Positions 41,520-50,083 of a stretch of DNA of 64,000 bases are shown here, in pieces. Positions within the stretch are counted from its first letter, which is position 1; the number at the start of each line of letters is the position of its first letter. A program made the position numbers and the translations under genes. Below the pieces are notes generated by a model. It was not told where the DNA came from, did not search any database, and saw only the letters and a program-made list of their open reading frames with translations. Origin of the DNA: Myxococcales bacterium (lineage in GTDB: Bacteria > Myxococcota_A > Polyangia > Nannocystales > Nannocystaceae); contig JACKDW010000021.1 in NCBI GenBank assembly GCA_020633295.1, positions 1 to 64,000 of the forward strand, in the 5' to 3' direction.

Positions 41520-42932
41520 ATGAGCGACCTGTTCGCGGCGCGCAGCCAGATGGCGATCTCGCTCGCCTTCCACATCCTGTTCGCGGTCGCCGGCATGGCG
41601 ATGCCGCTGCTCATGGCGCTCGCGGAGTGGCGGCACCAGCGGACCGGCGATCCGGCGCTGCGCGAGCTCGCGAAGCGCTGGGCCAAGGGCACCGCGATCC
41701 TGTTCGCCGTCGGCGCGGTCTCGGGCACCGCGCTCAGCTTCGAGCTGGGCCTCTTGTGGCCGGAGTTCATGCGCCACGCGGGCCCGCTGGTCGGGATGCC
41801 GTTCTCGCTCGAGGGCTTCGCGTTCTTCCTCGAGGCCATCTTCCTCGGCCTCTACCTCTACGGCTGGGACAAGCTGTCGCCGCGCGTGCACCTGCTGACC
41901 GGCGTCGGCGTCGCGCTGTGCGGGCTCACGTCGGCGGTGTTCGTGACCGCCGTCAACGCGTGGATGAACAACCCGGTCGGCTACTCCGTGCGCGGCGGGC
42001 AGCTCGTCGACATCGAGCCGTGGGCGGTGATGCGCAACCCGACCTTCCTCTACGAGGCCGTGCACGTGGCGCTCTCCGCCTACGTCGCGGTCCCGCTCGC
42101 GGTGCTCGGGATCCACGCCTGGGGCCTCCTGCGCGCGCCAGACAGCGCGTTTCACCGCCACGCGTTCACGCTCGCGCTCGCCGTCGCGACGGTCGCGACC
42201 CCGGCGCAGATGCTCTCGGGGCACCAGTCCGCCGAGTACCTGGCGCGCGCGCAGCCGATCAAGCTCGCCGCGGCCGAGGGGCTGTACGAGACGCGGACGC
42301 ACGCGCCGCTGGCGATCGGCGGCTACTACGACGCCGCGCGCGACGAGCTGCGCTACGCGATCGAGCTGCCGTCGGGGCTGAGCCTGCTCGTGCACATGGA
42401 CCCCGCCGGCGTGGTCCAGGGCCTCGAGGAGGTGCCCCCCGAAGATCGCCCGCCGGTCAACGTGGTCCACTACGCCTTCGACCTGATGGTCTTGTGCGGC
42501 GTCGCGGCGCTGGCCTACGTCGGCCTCGGCGCGCTGCTGTGGCTGCGGCGCAAGCCGCCCTGGGCGCGGCGCTGGTTCTTGCGCCTCGGGCTCGCGGTCG
42601 CGCCGCTGGGGCTCGTCGCGATCGAGGCGGGCTGGACCGTCACCGAGGTCGGGCGCCAGCCGTGGATCATCCACGGGTTCATGCGCACGGCCGACTCGGT
42701 GACGCCGATGCCGGGGCTCGTGAGCCCGCTGATCGTGTTCACGCTGCTGTACGTGGTGCTCGGCGTCGTCGTCGTCGCGCTGCTGCGCAACCACGTGCTC
42801 GCGGCCACGACGACCGCGCGCGCGGACGACGACGCCGACCCGCGCGCGCTCGTGACCAGCGGCGAGCGCGAGCCGGGCGACTCGCTGCGCGCGGCGCTCG
42901 CCCGAGACCTTCACGAGGAGGGGCCGCGATGA
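41520..42932 (+). CDS. cydA: cytochrome bd ubiquinol oxidase subunit I
   Basis: 470 residues, nine predicted membrane helices. The distal haem ligand His is at about 18 (SLAFHILFAVAGM), a second His lies in YEAVHVALSAY, and the signature TEVGRQPWIIHGFMRTADSVTP identifies subunit I. The quinol (Q) loop is short, as in the cyanide-insensitive CIO branch. It oxidises quinol and reduces O2 to water with high oxygen affinity, in the inner membrane. TATGGT lies 8 nt before the ATG. cydB overlaps its end. Confidence 0.96.
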   Translation: MSDLFAARSQMAISLAFHILFAVAGMAMPLLMALAEWRHQRTGDPALRELAKRWAKGTAILFAVGAVSGTALSFELGLLWPEFMRHAGPLVGMPFSLEGFAFFLEAIFLGLYLYGWDKLSPRVHLLTGVGVALCGLTSAVFVTAVNAWMNNPVGYSVRGGQLVDIEPWAVMRNPTFLYEAVHVALSAYVAVPLAVLGIHAWGLLRAPDSAFHRHAFTLALAVATVATPAQMLSGHQSAEYLARAQPIKLAAAEGLYETRTHAPLAIGGYYDAARDELRYAIELPSGLSLLVHMDPAGVVQGLEEVPPEDRPPVNVVHYAFDLMVLCGVAALAYVGLGALLWLRRKPPWARRWFLRLGLAVAPLGLVAIEAGWTVTEVGRQPWIIHGFMRTADSVTPMPGLVSPLIVFTLLYVVLGVVVVALLRNHVLAATTTARADDDADPRALVTSGEREPGDSLRAALARDLHEEGPR

Positions 42933-43924
42933 CGCCCGAACACGTGTTCCTGCTGCTCGGCGCCGCGGTCGTCGTCTACACGCTCACGGGCGGCGCCGAC
43001 TTCGGCGGCGGCGTCCTCGACCTGCTGGCCTCGGGGCCACGTCGACTCGCCCAGCGGCGAGCGATCGCCCACGCGATCGCGCCGATCTGGGAGGTCAACC
43101 ACATCTGGATGATCTTCGCGGTCGTCGTGCTGTTCACCTGCTTCCCGCACGCGTTCGCGGCCGTCAGCGTCGCGCTGCACATCCCGCTGGCGCTGACGCT
43201 CGTGTTCATCGTCCTGCGCGGCGCGTCGTTCGTGTTCCGCGCGTACGGGCTGCAGGTCAGCCAGACGCGCGCGCGCTGGGGTCAGCTGTTCGCGTGGTCG
43301 AGCGCGCTCACGCCCGTGTTCCTCGGCATGACGCTCGCGGCGCTCTCGAGCGGGCGGATCCGCCTTGACGGCGAGACCGTGACCTCGGGCTTTTTCGCCG
43401 GCTGGACGACGAGCTTCGCGGTCTGCGTCGGCCTGTTCGCGCTCTCGCTGTTCGTCCTGCTCGCCGCGGTGTACATGGCTGTTGAGACAGCAGGAGATCT
43501 GCGCGACGACTTCCGCCGGCGCGCGCTCGCGGCCGAGCTGATCAGCGGCGCGCTCGCGGCGATCGTCCTGTGGCGCGCGTGGGCCGAGGCGCCCGCGCTG
43601 TTCGAGAACCTGCTGCGCGCGCGCTGGTCCCTCCCCGCCCAGGCGCTGACGGCCGCGGCCGCGGGCGTCGTGATCGTCGCGCTGCTGCGGGGCGAGGTCG
43701 CGCTCGCGCGGATCGCCGTGATGGTCCAGGTCGCGCTTGTGGTGCTCGGCTGGGGCCTCGCGATGGACGGTCACCTGATCCTGCCCGACATGCCGCTCGC
43801 GCGCGCGGGCGCGCAGCCGGCCGTGCTCGCGTCGCTGCCGTGGGTGCTGCTCGGCGGCTCGGCGCTGTTCGTCCCCGCGCTCGTGTGGCTCTACCGCGTG
43901 TTCAAGCTGCGACCGGAGGGGTAG
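42929..43924 (+). CDS. cydB: cytochrome bd ubiquinol oxidase subunit II
   Basis: 331 residues, eight or nine membrane helices, opening with VVVYTLTGGADFGGGVLDLL and IWEVNHIWMIFAVVVLFTCFP, which are diagnostic for subunit II. It packs against CydA and stabilises the haem centre. The ATG overlaps the cydA stop (ATGA) and GAGGAGG lies upstream, so the two are cotranslated. No cydX or cydDC is seen here. Confidence 0.95.
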   Translation: MTPEHVFLLLGAAVVVYTLTGGADFGGGVLDLLASGPRRLAQRRAIAHAIAPIWEVNHIWMIFAVVVLFTCFPHAFAAVSVALHIPLALTLVFIVLRGASFVFRAYGLQVSQTRARWGQLFAWSSALTPVFLGMTLAALSSGRIRLDGETVTSGFFAGWTTSFAVCVGLFALSLFVLLAAVYMAVETAGDLRDDFRRRALAAELISGALAAIVLWRAWAEAPALFENLLRARWSLPAQALTAAAAGVVIVALLRGEVALARIAVMVQVALVVLGWGLAMDGHLILPDMPLARAGAQPAVLASLPWVLLGGSALFVPALVWLYRVFKLRPEG

Positions 43925-44051
43925 CCGAGCGCGCGCGCGAGTCGCTCGCGAGGCGCGGGCGCGCGCGCGTCCGCTATCACCCGCGCGCTGACTGACGGGT
44001 GTCCGCGTCACGCGAGCGGCGCGCGCGGACGGGCGCGCGCTCGCCAAGCCT

Positions 44052-44079
44052 GCGCTTCGGGCCATTCTTCCCGAAGCGC
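44052..44079. terminator. bidirectional hairpin terminator between cydB and the DsbA-like gene
   Basis: GCGCTTCGGG and CCCGAAGCGC form a perfect 10-bp stem with an 8-nt loop between convergent genes. There is no long T-run. Confidence 0.65.
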
Positions 44080-44104
44080 CGTCACGACTAGACTGGTCGC
44101 GGGG

Positions 44105-45277
44105 TCAGGCCCCAGCCGCCCGCGCGAGCGCATCGGCGATCGCGGCCTCGAGCGCGTCGGGGTTGGCTTCGAAGGGGTAGCCGTTGATGTAGAAGCTCGG
44201 CGTCCCGCGCACGCCGATCTCGGCGCCCTTCGCCATGTCCTGCTCGACCTGCTGGCGGGCGCGCCCGGACTCCATGCAGCGATCGAGGAGCTCCAGGTCG
44301 AGCCCGGCCTGGGTCGCCGCGACGCGGAGCCCGTCGCCGCCGAGCTCGCGCTGCCGCGCGAAGATCGCGTCGTGCATCTCCCAGAACTTGCCCTGCTCCT
44401 GCGCGCACTGGGCGTGCTCGGCCGCGGGCTTGGCGTTGGGGTGGAAGCTGAGCGGGAAGTGCCGGTACGAGAAGCGCACGCGATCGCCGAACTTCTTCTT
44501 GATCTCGCCGACGACCTCGCCCGCGCGCGCGCAGTACGGGCACTCGAAGTCGGAGAACTCGACGACCTCGACCTGCGCGTCGGCGCCGCCGAAGCTCGGC
44601 GCGTAGGGGGGCTGCTCGATCTTCAGGGCCGGCGGGCGCACGTCCGGCAGCGACATCTCGACCGCCGCGCCCGTGCGCAGCTCGCCCATCAGCGAGAAGT
44701 ACGCCTTCTGCTGACGTCCCTCCATCATCGCGCCGACGACCTGATCGCGCACGAGCTCGAGCGCGGGCGCCTCGGGCGTCTTGTTCTCGTTGTAGAACGC
44801 CTCGATCTCCCCCTCCGAGGGCTCGGGCGCGCGCGACTCGATCTGTCCCTTCAAGAAGGTGTCGAGGTCCACGCCCTGGGCCGCCGCCGCCGCGTCGAGC
44901 AGCTTCTCCTCGACGGCCATGCGGGCCGCGTTGTCGCGGATCTTCTGGACCTCGCGGCAGTAGGTCGAGAGCGCCTGCTGCTCCATCTCGCGCGCCTCGA
45001 CGCCGAGCCCCTCGTAGGTCACCGGCGCACCGTTGACGCGCGCGACGACGGTCTCGGGCGCGAGCGCGAGGCTGGCCGAGGCGCACGCGCCCTCCCCCAT
45101 CTCCGCCAGCTTCGGCGCGGCGACGGGCCCCGTCGCGGTCGTCGTCGCCGCCTTCGCGGGCGCGCCGTCGGGCGTCGCGACGGACGCCTCCGCCGGCCCG
45201 ACCCCGACCGAGGGCGCGCCTGCGGGCTGACAGGCGATCAAGAACAGCGCGAGGAGGGGGAGCCGGCGAGTTTGCAT
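44105..45277 (-). CDS. lipoprotein with SurA/PpiC-like N-terminus and DsbA-like C-terminus
   Basis: 390 residues from ATG 45277, chosen for the lipoprotein signal (LLALFLIACQPAG). Residues about 75-210 hold a chaperone-like helical segment (VVARVNGAPVTYEGLG, EIEAFYNENK) like the N-domain of SurA/PpiC. The C-terminal ~170 residues form a thioredoxin fold with CPYC (FSDFECPYCARAG) and cis-Pro region VRGTPSFYING, as in DsbA/BdbD. It probably oxidises or isomerises thiols of exported proteins at the envelope, with the helical part holding clients. Redox direction is inferred. Confidence 0.88.
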   Translation of the reverse strand: MQTRRLPLLALFLIACQPAGAPSVGVGPAEASVATPDGAPAKAATTTATGPVAAPKLAEMGEGACASASLALAPETVVARVNGAPVTYEGLGVEAREMEQQALSTYCREVQKIRDNAARMAVEEKLLDAAAAAQGVDLDTFLKGQIESRAPEPSEGEIEAFYNENKTPEAPALELVRDQVVGAMMEGRQQKAYFSLMGELRTGAAVEMSLPDVRPPALKIEQPPYAPSFGGADAQVEVVEFSDFECPYCARAGEVVGEIKKKFGDRVRFSYRHFPLSFHPNAKPAAEHAQCAQEQGKFWEMHDAIFARQRELGGDGLRVAATQAGLDLELLDRCMESGRARQQVEQDMAKGAEIGVRGTPSFYINGYPFEANPDALEAAIADALARAAGA

Positions 45278-45452
45278 GGGTGCGCAAGCATGCTCCCCGC
45301 CGTGGCGGCTGGCAAAGCAAATCTCCCACACGCGCCCGTCGGGCGGGGGCGCCGGGACCTGCTCGCGCCGGCGGACGCCAGGCCGCCACCCGCGGGCGCG
45401 CGGCCGCTGGGGGGCGCCGACAGCGACGCGCCCGCCGACGAGCCCGCTCCGC

Positions 45453-46352
45453 TCAGGTGAAGGCCTGGATGCCCTCGGCGCCCTCGTCCCCCTCGTGATC
45501 GTACGGGATGATCGCCACGGGGACCTGAGCGGCGGCCGCCAGCTCGGTGCCCACGCTCGAGGTGAAGACGCGCTCCGCGAGCGAGAGCCGGCGCGAGCCG
45601 CAGACGATGAGGCTCGCGCGCTCGCCCTCGGCGAACGCGAGCAGCTCGGGCGAGCTCGGCCCGACCGCGACGTGCAGCCGCGCGCTCGCGGCCCCGCCCT
45701 CGCGCGCCCAGACCTCGAGCCGCGCGCGCGCCTGCGCGCAGTGCTCGAGCTGCGCGCTGCTCCACGCCGACTGCGAGACGATGCCCTCGAGGCTGCCGTG
45801 CACGCGGACCACGTGCGCGATCACCAGCTCCCGGCCTAGCTCTTCGGCCAGCTTGCTAGCGAAGCGGAGCGCCGGCGAGGAGCTCGCGCCGAGGTCGCTC
45901 GCGACGACGATCGGCCCGCGCTCGAGCCGCGCGAGCTCGAGCTCCGGCGGCACGACGATCGTCGGCTGGGCGACGCGACGGATCATGCGTCGCGCGACCC
46001 TGCCGAGCGCGACGAGGCGCGCCGCGCCGGCGGGCGCGCGCCGGCCGATGATGACGCCGTCGGCCGAGTGCTCCTCGATCGCGCGCTCGAGGCCGCGCTC
46101 GGCGAGCTCGTCGGTCACGACCCCGACATCCGCGATCGCGCTCGCGGCGTCCGCCTCCTCGAGCGCGCGGTTGAGCTGCACGAGCGCCTGGGCGCCGAGC
46201 TGATCGGGGATGAAGCCGCCGTACGGCTGCGGCAGCGCGAGCGCGTGCACGGCGAAGAAGCGGTGGTGCCGCGCGTGTTGATACAGCCAGCGCGCGAAGC
46301 CCAGCGCGCCCTGGCTGCGCGCGCGAAGATCAAGCCCCACTATCCATCGCAT
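45453..46352 (-). CDS. tandem universal stress protein (UspA family)
   Basis: 299 residues with two Usp domains: WIVGLDLRARSQGALGFARWL...DGVIIGRRAP and PIVVASDLGASSSPALRFASKL...LIVCGSRRL. The second ends with VPVAIIPYD. The Gly-rich ATP loop of ATP-binding Usps is not clear in either domain. Expected to act in the cytosol under starvation, redox or respiratory stress. AAGGAGG 6 nt upstream supports the start. Confidence 0.9.
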   Translation of the reverse strand: MRWIVGLDLRARSQGALGFARWLYQHARHHRFFAVHALALPQPYGGFIPDQLGAQALVQLNRALEEADAASAIADVGVVTDELAERGLERAIEEHSADGVIIGRRAPAGAARLVALGRVARRMIRRVAQPTIVVPPELELARLERGPIVVASDLGASSSPALRFASKLAEELGRELVIAHVVRVHGSLEGIVSQSAWSSAQLEHCAQARARLEVWAREGGAASARLHVAVGPSSPELLAFAEGERASLIVCGSRRLSLAERVFTSSVGTELAAAAQVPVAIIPYDHEGDEGAEGIQAFT

Positions 46353-46482
46353 GTCGTCGTCCTCCTTGCCTGCGGGCCGGCGAGCGCTCGCGTCGCGACG
46401 CGTCGCCGCGCGCGTCCGGTCCGCGTGTCGGGTGTACTACGAGTCTCGCGGACGCGACCAGCGTCACGCGGCGTCGGGGCGC

Positions 46483-47376
46483 TCACGAGCACGAGATCAC
46501 GCCGGGCCCGATGTCCGTGCACGTCGTGAACGGCGGCGCGCAGAAGATCGGCCCGAGGCACGCGCAGCTCTGGGCCCCGAAGCACTCGGGGAAGTCCGCG
46601 AAGCACACCTGCGCCGCGCAGTCCTCGGCCTCGCCCTGCGTGATCTTGCAGTTGGGCACCGGGCCGCCGCAGAAGGAGCAGTCCGGCACCCAGTCGCACG
46701 CCTCGATCGGCAGGCAGGCGCCGGTGTAGCAGCCGTCGTCGACCTGCGGGAGCTGACCATCGGGACAGTTGGGCTCCGGCGCGTCGCACTCGACCGCGGT
46801 CTGATCGCAGCTCTTGGCCTTGACCGCGCACTCGCCCTGATCGCAGACGGCCTCGCTCAGGCCCCACTCCTCGCACTTGTTCTGCATGCACCCGCCGCCG
46901 CAGTTACCCGGCGAGCCCATGTCGGGGTTGAACGCGACGCAGCTGCAGCAGTCGCCCGCGAGCTCGCAGTCCGCGTCCTCCTGGCAGGTGTTAAACCCGT
47001 CGGGCGCGTACTCGAGGTCGCAGACCGGCCCCGTGGTGCCCGGCTCCGTCGTGCTCGAGCTCGTCTCGCCGGTCCCGGAGGTCGTCGAGGTCGTCACCGG
47101 CTCGGTGTCGGCGCCCGTCGTCGCGTCGCTCGCCGACATCGTGCCCGAGACGTTCGAGCCCTGCGAGGTGCTCGTGTTCGGACCCGCGGTCGTCGTCGTG
47201 TCGCTCGTCATCGATGAGCTGGTCGAGGAGTCAGAGTCGCTGCTGCCGGTGCCGGTCGGCGACGTGTCGTCGACCCCGCCGCTGCAGGCGAGCGCCGCGG
47301 CCGCGAGCAGGTACAGGCCGCGCGGCGCGAGTCGGCGACGAAGGAGACGAGCGACAGGAGAGTCCAGGGTAGGCAT
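46483..47376 (-). CDS. Cys-rich lipoprotein with Ser/Thr linker
   Basis: 297 residues from ATG 47376; TATACA lies 7 nt upstream. Lipobox LAAAALACSGG, a Ser/Thr/Gly-rich linker (about 35-115), then about 20 cysteines in CQEDADCELAGDCCSCVAF, CMQNKCEEWG, CDQGECAVKAKSCD and PNCKITQGEAEDCAAQVC. It resembles other secreted Cys-rich myxobacterial proteins; function unknown. The cysteines probably form disulphides outside the cytoplasm, where the DsbA-like neighbour would act. Confidence 0.82.
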   Translation of the reverse strand: MPTLDSPVARLLRRRLAPRGLYLLAAAALACSGGVDDTSPTGTGSSDSDSSTSSSMTSDTTTTAGPNTSTSQGSNVSGTMSASDATTGADTEPVTTSTTSGTGETSSSTTEPGTTGPVCDLEYAPDGFNTCQEDADCELAGDCCSCVAFNPDMGSPGNCGGGCMQNKCEEWGLSEAVCDQGECAVKAKSCDQTAVECDAPEPNCPDGQLPQVDDGCYTGACLPIEACDWVPDCSFCGGPVPNCKITQGEAEDCAAQVCFADFPECFGAQSCACLGPIFCAPPFTTCTDIGPGVISCS

Positions 47377-47549
47377 GCTCCCATGTATACCGCGCGGGCG
47401 CGCGGGCGGCTGAGGGTCGCTCCCCCCACGCCCCCCACGCTCGCGGGCGCCGCAAGTGTTGTTCCTCGCGCGCGCGCGCGTTGGACGAGCGCGCGTCCTG
47501 GGGCATGGTCGAGCGACACGACGTCGCGCGACGTCCACCGAGGACCCTG

Positions 47550-48023
47550 ATGCCCCAGACCACCCCGAAACCGCACCTCCTCGAGGGTCGCAAGATCCTC
47601 GCGCCGATCGACTTCTCCGAGAGCGGTCAGGCCGCGCTCGCCGAGGCCGACGCGCTCGCCAAGGCGACCGGCGGCACGCTGACCTTGCTCCACGTGCAGC
47701 AGGTCACCGAGCTGCACGTCATGGACTTCGCCTACCAGGAGCCGCCTGAGCGGACGGCGCGCGTGCGTCAGGCCATCGAGTCCTCGGTCGCCGCGCTCGC
47801 CGAGACGCTCCAGACCCCGCGTGATCGCGTCTTCATCGAGCTGCCCGTCGGCGACGCCCTGCGCGAGATCGTCGAGCGCTCGAGCCATCACGACCTCATC
47901 ATCATGGGCACGCACGGGCGCACCGGCGTCTCGCACTTCATGCTCGGCTCCGTGACCGAGCGCGTCGTCCGGGCCGCGCGCTGCTCGGTGCTCGTCGTCA
48001 AGCGCGGGGAGCCCTCCGCGTAA
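47550..48023 (+). CDS. universal stress protein (UspA family), single domain
   Basis: 157 residues. KILAPIDFSESGQAALAEADALA opens the fold, and GTHGRTGVSHFMLGSVTERVV is the G-2x-G-9x-G-(S/T) ATP loop of ATP-binding Usps; it ends VVRAARCSVLVVK. ATG 47550 is preceded by GAGG. Likely a stress-responsive ATP-binding regulator. A terminator overlaps its stop codon. Confidence 0.94.
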   Translation: MPQTTPKPHLLEGRKILAPIDFSESGQAALAEADALAKATGGTLTLLHVQQVTELHVMDFAYQEPPERTARVRQAIESSVAALAETLQTPRDRVFIELPVGDALREIVERSSHHDLIIMGTHGRTGVSHFMLGSVTERVVRAARCSVLVVKRGEPSA

Positions 48024-48046
48024 ATTCCCCACCCGCGGGAATTTTT
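48022..48046 (+). terminator. intrinsic terminator of the single-domain Usp gene
   Basis: AAATTCCC (48022-48029) pairs with GGGAATTT (48037-48044), loop of 7, followed by T residues. It begins in the TAA stop codon. Low GC for this genome, which makes it stand out. Confidence 0.75.
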
Positions 48047-48193
48047 CGCGCGCGCGCGGGGCCAACTTCACCGCGCGCCGCGGAATCTTGACCACTCAGG
48101 CTGGCACACCGCTTGCTCTGGGTATCTCCGCGCATCGGGCCCCGCTCGCGGCGCGCCACGACTCCGACCCAAGCACAAGGCGTGAACAACACC

Positions 48194-48736
48194 ATGGAGC
48201 ACCCCAACAACCTCACCGGTCTGCAGATCAGCGCCGTCATGACGCGTGAGCCGTGCACCGTCGCGTCCGACCTCAGCCTCGCGGACGCGCAGCAGCGCAT
48301 GTACGTCAACAACATCCGGCACCTCGTCGTCGTCGACGGCGGCTTCGTGCGCGGCGTCATCAGCACCCGCGACATCGCGTTCGTGTCGACGCTGACCAAC
48401 GTCGATCCGGCGAAGATCACGGTCGCGGCGGCGATGACCTCGCACCCCTACAGCTGCACGCCGGAGACCACGGTGCTCGAGGTCGCGCAGCAGATGGAGG
48501 AGCACCGCTACGGCTGCGTCGTCGTCCTCGACCAGGGGCAGCCCGTCGGGATGTTCACGACCACCGACGCGCTCCGCGTGCTGCGGACGGCGCTCTCCGG
48601 CGACGCGGTCGAGCCCGCGGTCAAGCCGACGCACGTACTCACGCAGCCGGGCGAGCGCGAGAAGGTCGCGCACCCGCGCATCAGCGCCCACGGCGTCTCG
48701 CAGAACATGGGCCGCGCGTTCGACACGAAGAGCTAG
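48194..48736 (+). CDS. CBS-domain pair protein
   Basis: 180 residues from ATG 48194 (GTG 48182 also possible). Two CBS domains: ISAVMTREPCTVASDLSLADAQQRM...GVISTRDIA and VAAAMTSHPYSCTPETTVLEVAQQM...GMFTTTDAL. CBS pairs bind adenosine nucleotides (AMP, ATP, SAM or NAD) and report energy state. With no effector domain it acts on a partner. Grouped with UspA genes and a bd oxidase, it suggests an energy/respiration stress module. Confidence 0.93.
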   Translation: MEHPNNLTGLQISAVMTREPCTVASDLSLADAQQRMYVNNIRHLVVVDGGFVRGVISTRDIAFVSTLTNVDPAKITVAAAMTSHPYSCTPETTVLEVAQQMEEHRYGCVVVLDQGQPVGMFTTTDALRVLRTALSGDAVEPAVKPTHVLTQPGEREKVAHPRISAHGVSQNMGRAFDTKS

Positions 48737-48763
48737 CCGCGCCGGGTGAACGCCCACGCGCGA

Positions 48764-48790
48764 AGGGCCGCGGCGTCGCGCCGCGGCCCT
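48764..48790. terminator. GC-rich hairpin between convergent genes
   Basis: AGGGCCGCGGCG / CGCCGCGGCCCT, a perfect 12-bp stem with a TCG loop, lies between the CBS gene and the convergent hypothetical. Confidence 0.7.
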
Positions 48791-48832
48791 CGTCGTTCGC
48801 CCGAACCTTCGGTCATCCCCGCGGGGACGCGA

Positions 48833-49414
48833 TCACGCGCGCTTGTACGAGAACTTGTACTCGAGCGGCTTGTGCATCATCGGGTGCGAGATCGTCGTCT
48901 TGATCTTGAGCTTCCCGCCGTCGCCCGTGAGCTTGAGGACCCGCGTCGTCGTGCTGTTGTGACCGACGATGCGCTGGACCAGCGCGCCCTGGCGAAACTT
49001 AACCGACATGCGGTAGGTCTTGCCGTCGTCGCCGCGGTAGTCGATCCCGGGGCCGTCGATCGTCAACGTGACGCTGTGCTTGCCGACGCCGCCCGCGATC
49101 GTCATCTTGTCGCCCTCGATCTGGATCGAGGTCTCGGCCTTCGCGGTCGTCGGCTTGCGCAGCATCTTGCGCGCGAGCCCGCGGATCACGAAGTTGAGGT
49201 TCTCGACGATCTCGTCCACGGCCTGGTACGCCCGCGCCTGCTCGGTCTCGCCGCCGACGTAGCGGTAGGTCCCGTCGAAGTCGGCGACCGTGCGCGCCTC
49301 CGCTGCGGGCGCGGCCTCGTCGGCCTGCGCGGACCCGGGCGCTGTGATCAGCAGCACGCCCGCGAAAAATGGCCCGATCATGGAATTGCTGAAAAAATAG
49401 GTTAACCGCTGCAT
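48833..49414 (-). CDS. secreted hypothetical protein, 193 aa
   Basis: Signal peptide (SMIGPFFAGVLLITAPGSAQA, cleavage near residue 31), then a beta-rich ~160-residue domain: FDGTYRYVGGETEQ, KAETSIQIEGDKMTIAGGVGKH, VTLTIDGPGIDYRGDDGK and LKLTGDGGKLKIKTTISH. Alternating strands suggest a small barrel or lipocalin-like lipid carrier, but no family is certain. ATG 49414 is preceded by a GGGGGAG ribosome site. Confidence 0.75.
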   Translation of the reverse strand: MQRLTYFFSNSMIGPFFAGVLLITAPGSAQADEAAPAAEARTVADFDGTYRYVGGETEQARAYQAVDEIVENLNFVIRGLARKMLRKPTTAKAETSIQIEGDKMTIAGGVGKHSVTLTIDGPGIDYRGDDGKTYRMSVKFRQGALVQRIVGHNSTTTRVLKLTGDGGKLKIKTTISHPMMHKPLEYKFSYKRA

Positions 49415-49440
49415 CCCTTGCTCCCCCGGACGACAGGAAC

Positions 49441-49446
49441 ATTGTA
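49441..49446 (-). promoter_or_regulatory. TACAAT -10 hexamer of the secreted hypothetical
   Basis: TACAAT (minus strand) lies about 27 nt before the ATG, leaving a short leader that contains the ribosome site. The region around it is AT-rich. This is a conventional promoter, unlike the leaderless ones nearby. Confidence 0.5.
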
Positions 49447-49602
49447 GCGATTCAAAACTATGTTGCACCCGTCGCGGCGCCCTGCCGCGCGCGCGAAAGC
49501 GCCCAATTCGCGCACGGCGCCGAGGCTGCGCCCACAGGCATCCTCGGCGATCGCGCGACGAGTCCCCGGGGACATATTATCCCGGGTCGCGGGCGCGCCT
49601 CG

Positions 49603-50010
49603 TCACGCGCGCCACCGGCGAAGCCACGACCACGGCCACGGCTCGCGCGGCGCCCCGCGCGAGCGGATGATCGCGCGGTAGGAGGCGTCAAAGGTGATCT
49701 CGAGCTCGGCGTAGGCCTTGATGAAGTCGCCGCGGCTCGAGCACCGCAGCACGACCTCGCCCGGGATCAAGAAGCGCATGCGGTGTTCGGGGAACAGCGG
49801 CTCGCCCGCGTCCGCGCGCGCCTGCGCGAACGCCATCCAGCCCGCGCTGTCCTCGGCCATGTGATAGAGACACCAGTCGCCGTCGAGCAGCCCCACGCAC
49901 AGCGTCGGGCCGCTCGGTCCGCCCATCGCGAGCGGGAGCTGGTCCTCGACGTCGCGCCGACGCAGCAGCGCGGGCACGTCCTCAGGTCTCAGGCCGCAAA
50001 ACGGCGCCAT
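49603..50010 (-). CDS. hypothetical protein, 135 aa
   Basis: Small soluble protein, family not recognised: FCGLRPEDVPALLRRRDVEDQ, PTLCVGLLDGDWCLYHMAED and a beta stretch EVVLRCSSRGDFIKAYAELEITF. It ends in a Trp/Arg-rich tail. GATACT lies exactly 6 nt before ATG 50010. Divergent from mscS. Confidence 0.65.
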   Translation of the reverse strand: MAPFCGLRPEDVPALLRRRDVEDQLPLAMGGPSGPTLCVGLLDGDWCLYHMAEDSAGWMAFAQARADAGEPLFPEHRMRFLIPGEVVLRCSSRGDFIKAYAELEITFDASYRAIIRSRGAPREPWPWSWLRRWRA

Positions 50011-50083
50011 GCGGCGAGTATCGCACGGCGCCGGCGGCCGTCCGCGCGCGAGCGCGCCCGGCTGTGGTATGGCTCGCAGATCC

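Noticed and set aside
44105..45389. Alternative frame for the DsbA-like gene starting upstream of 45277
   Set aside because: The extra residues precede a complete lipoprotein signal peptide and lack any ribosome site advantage.
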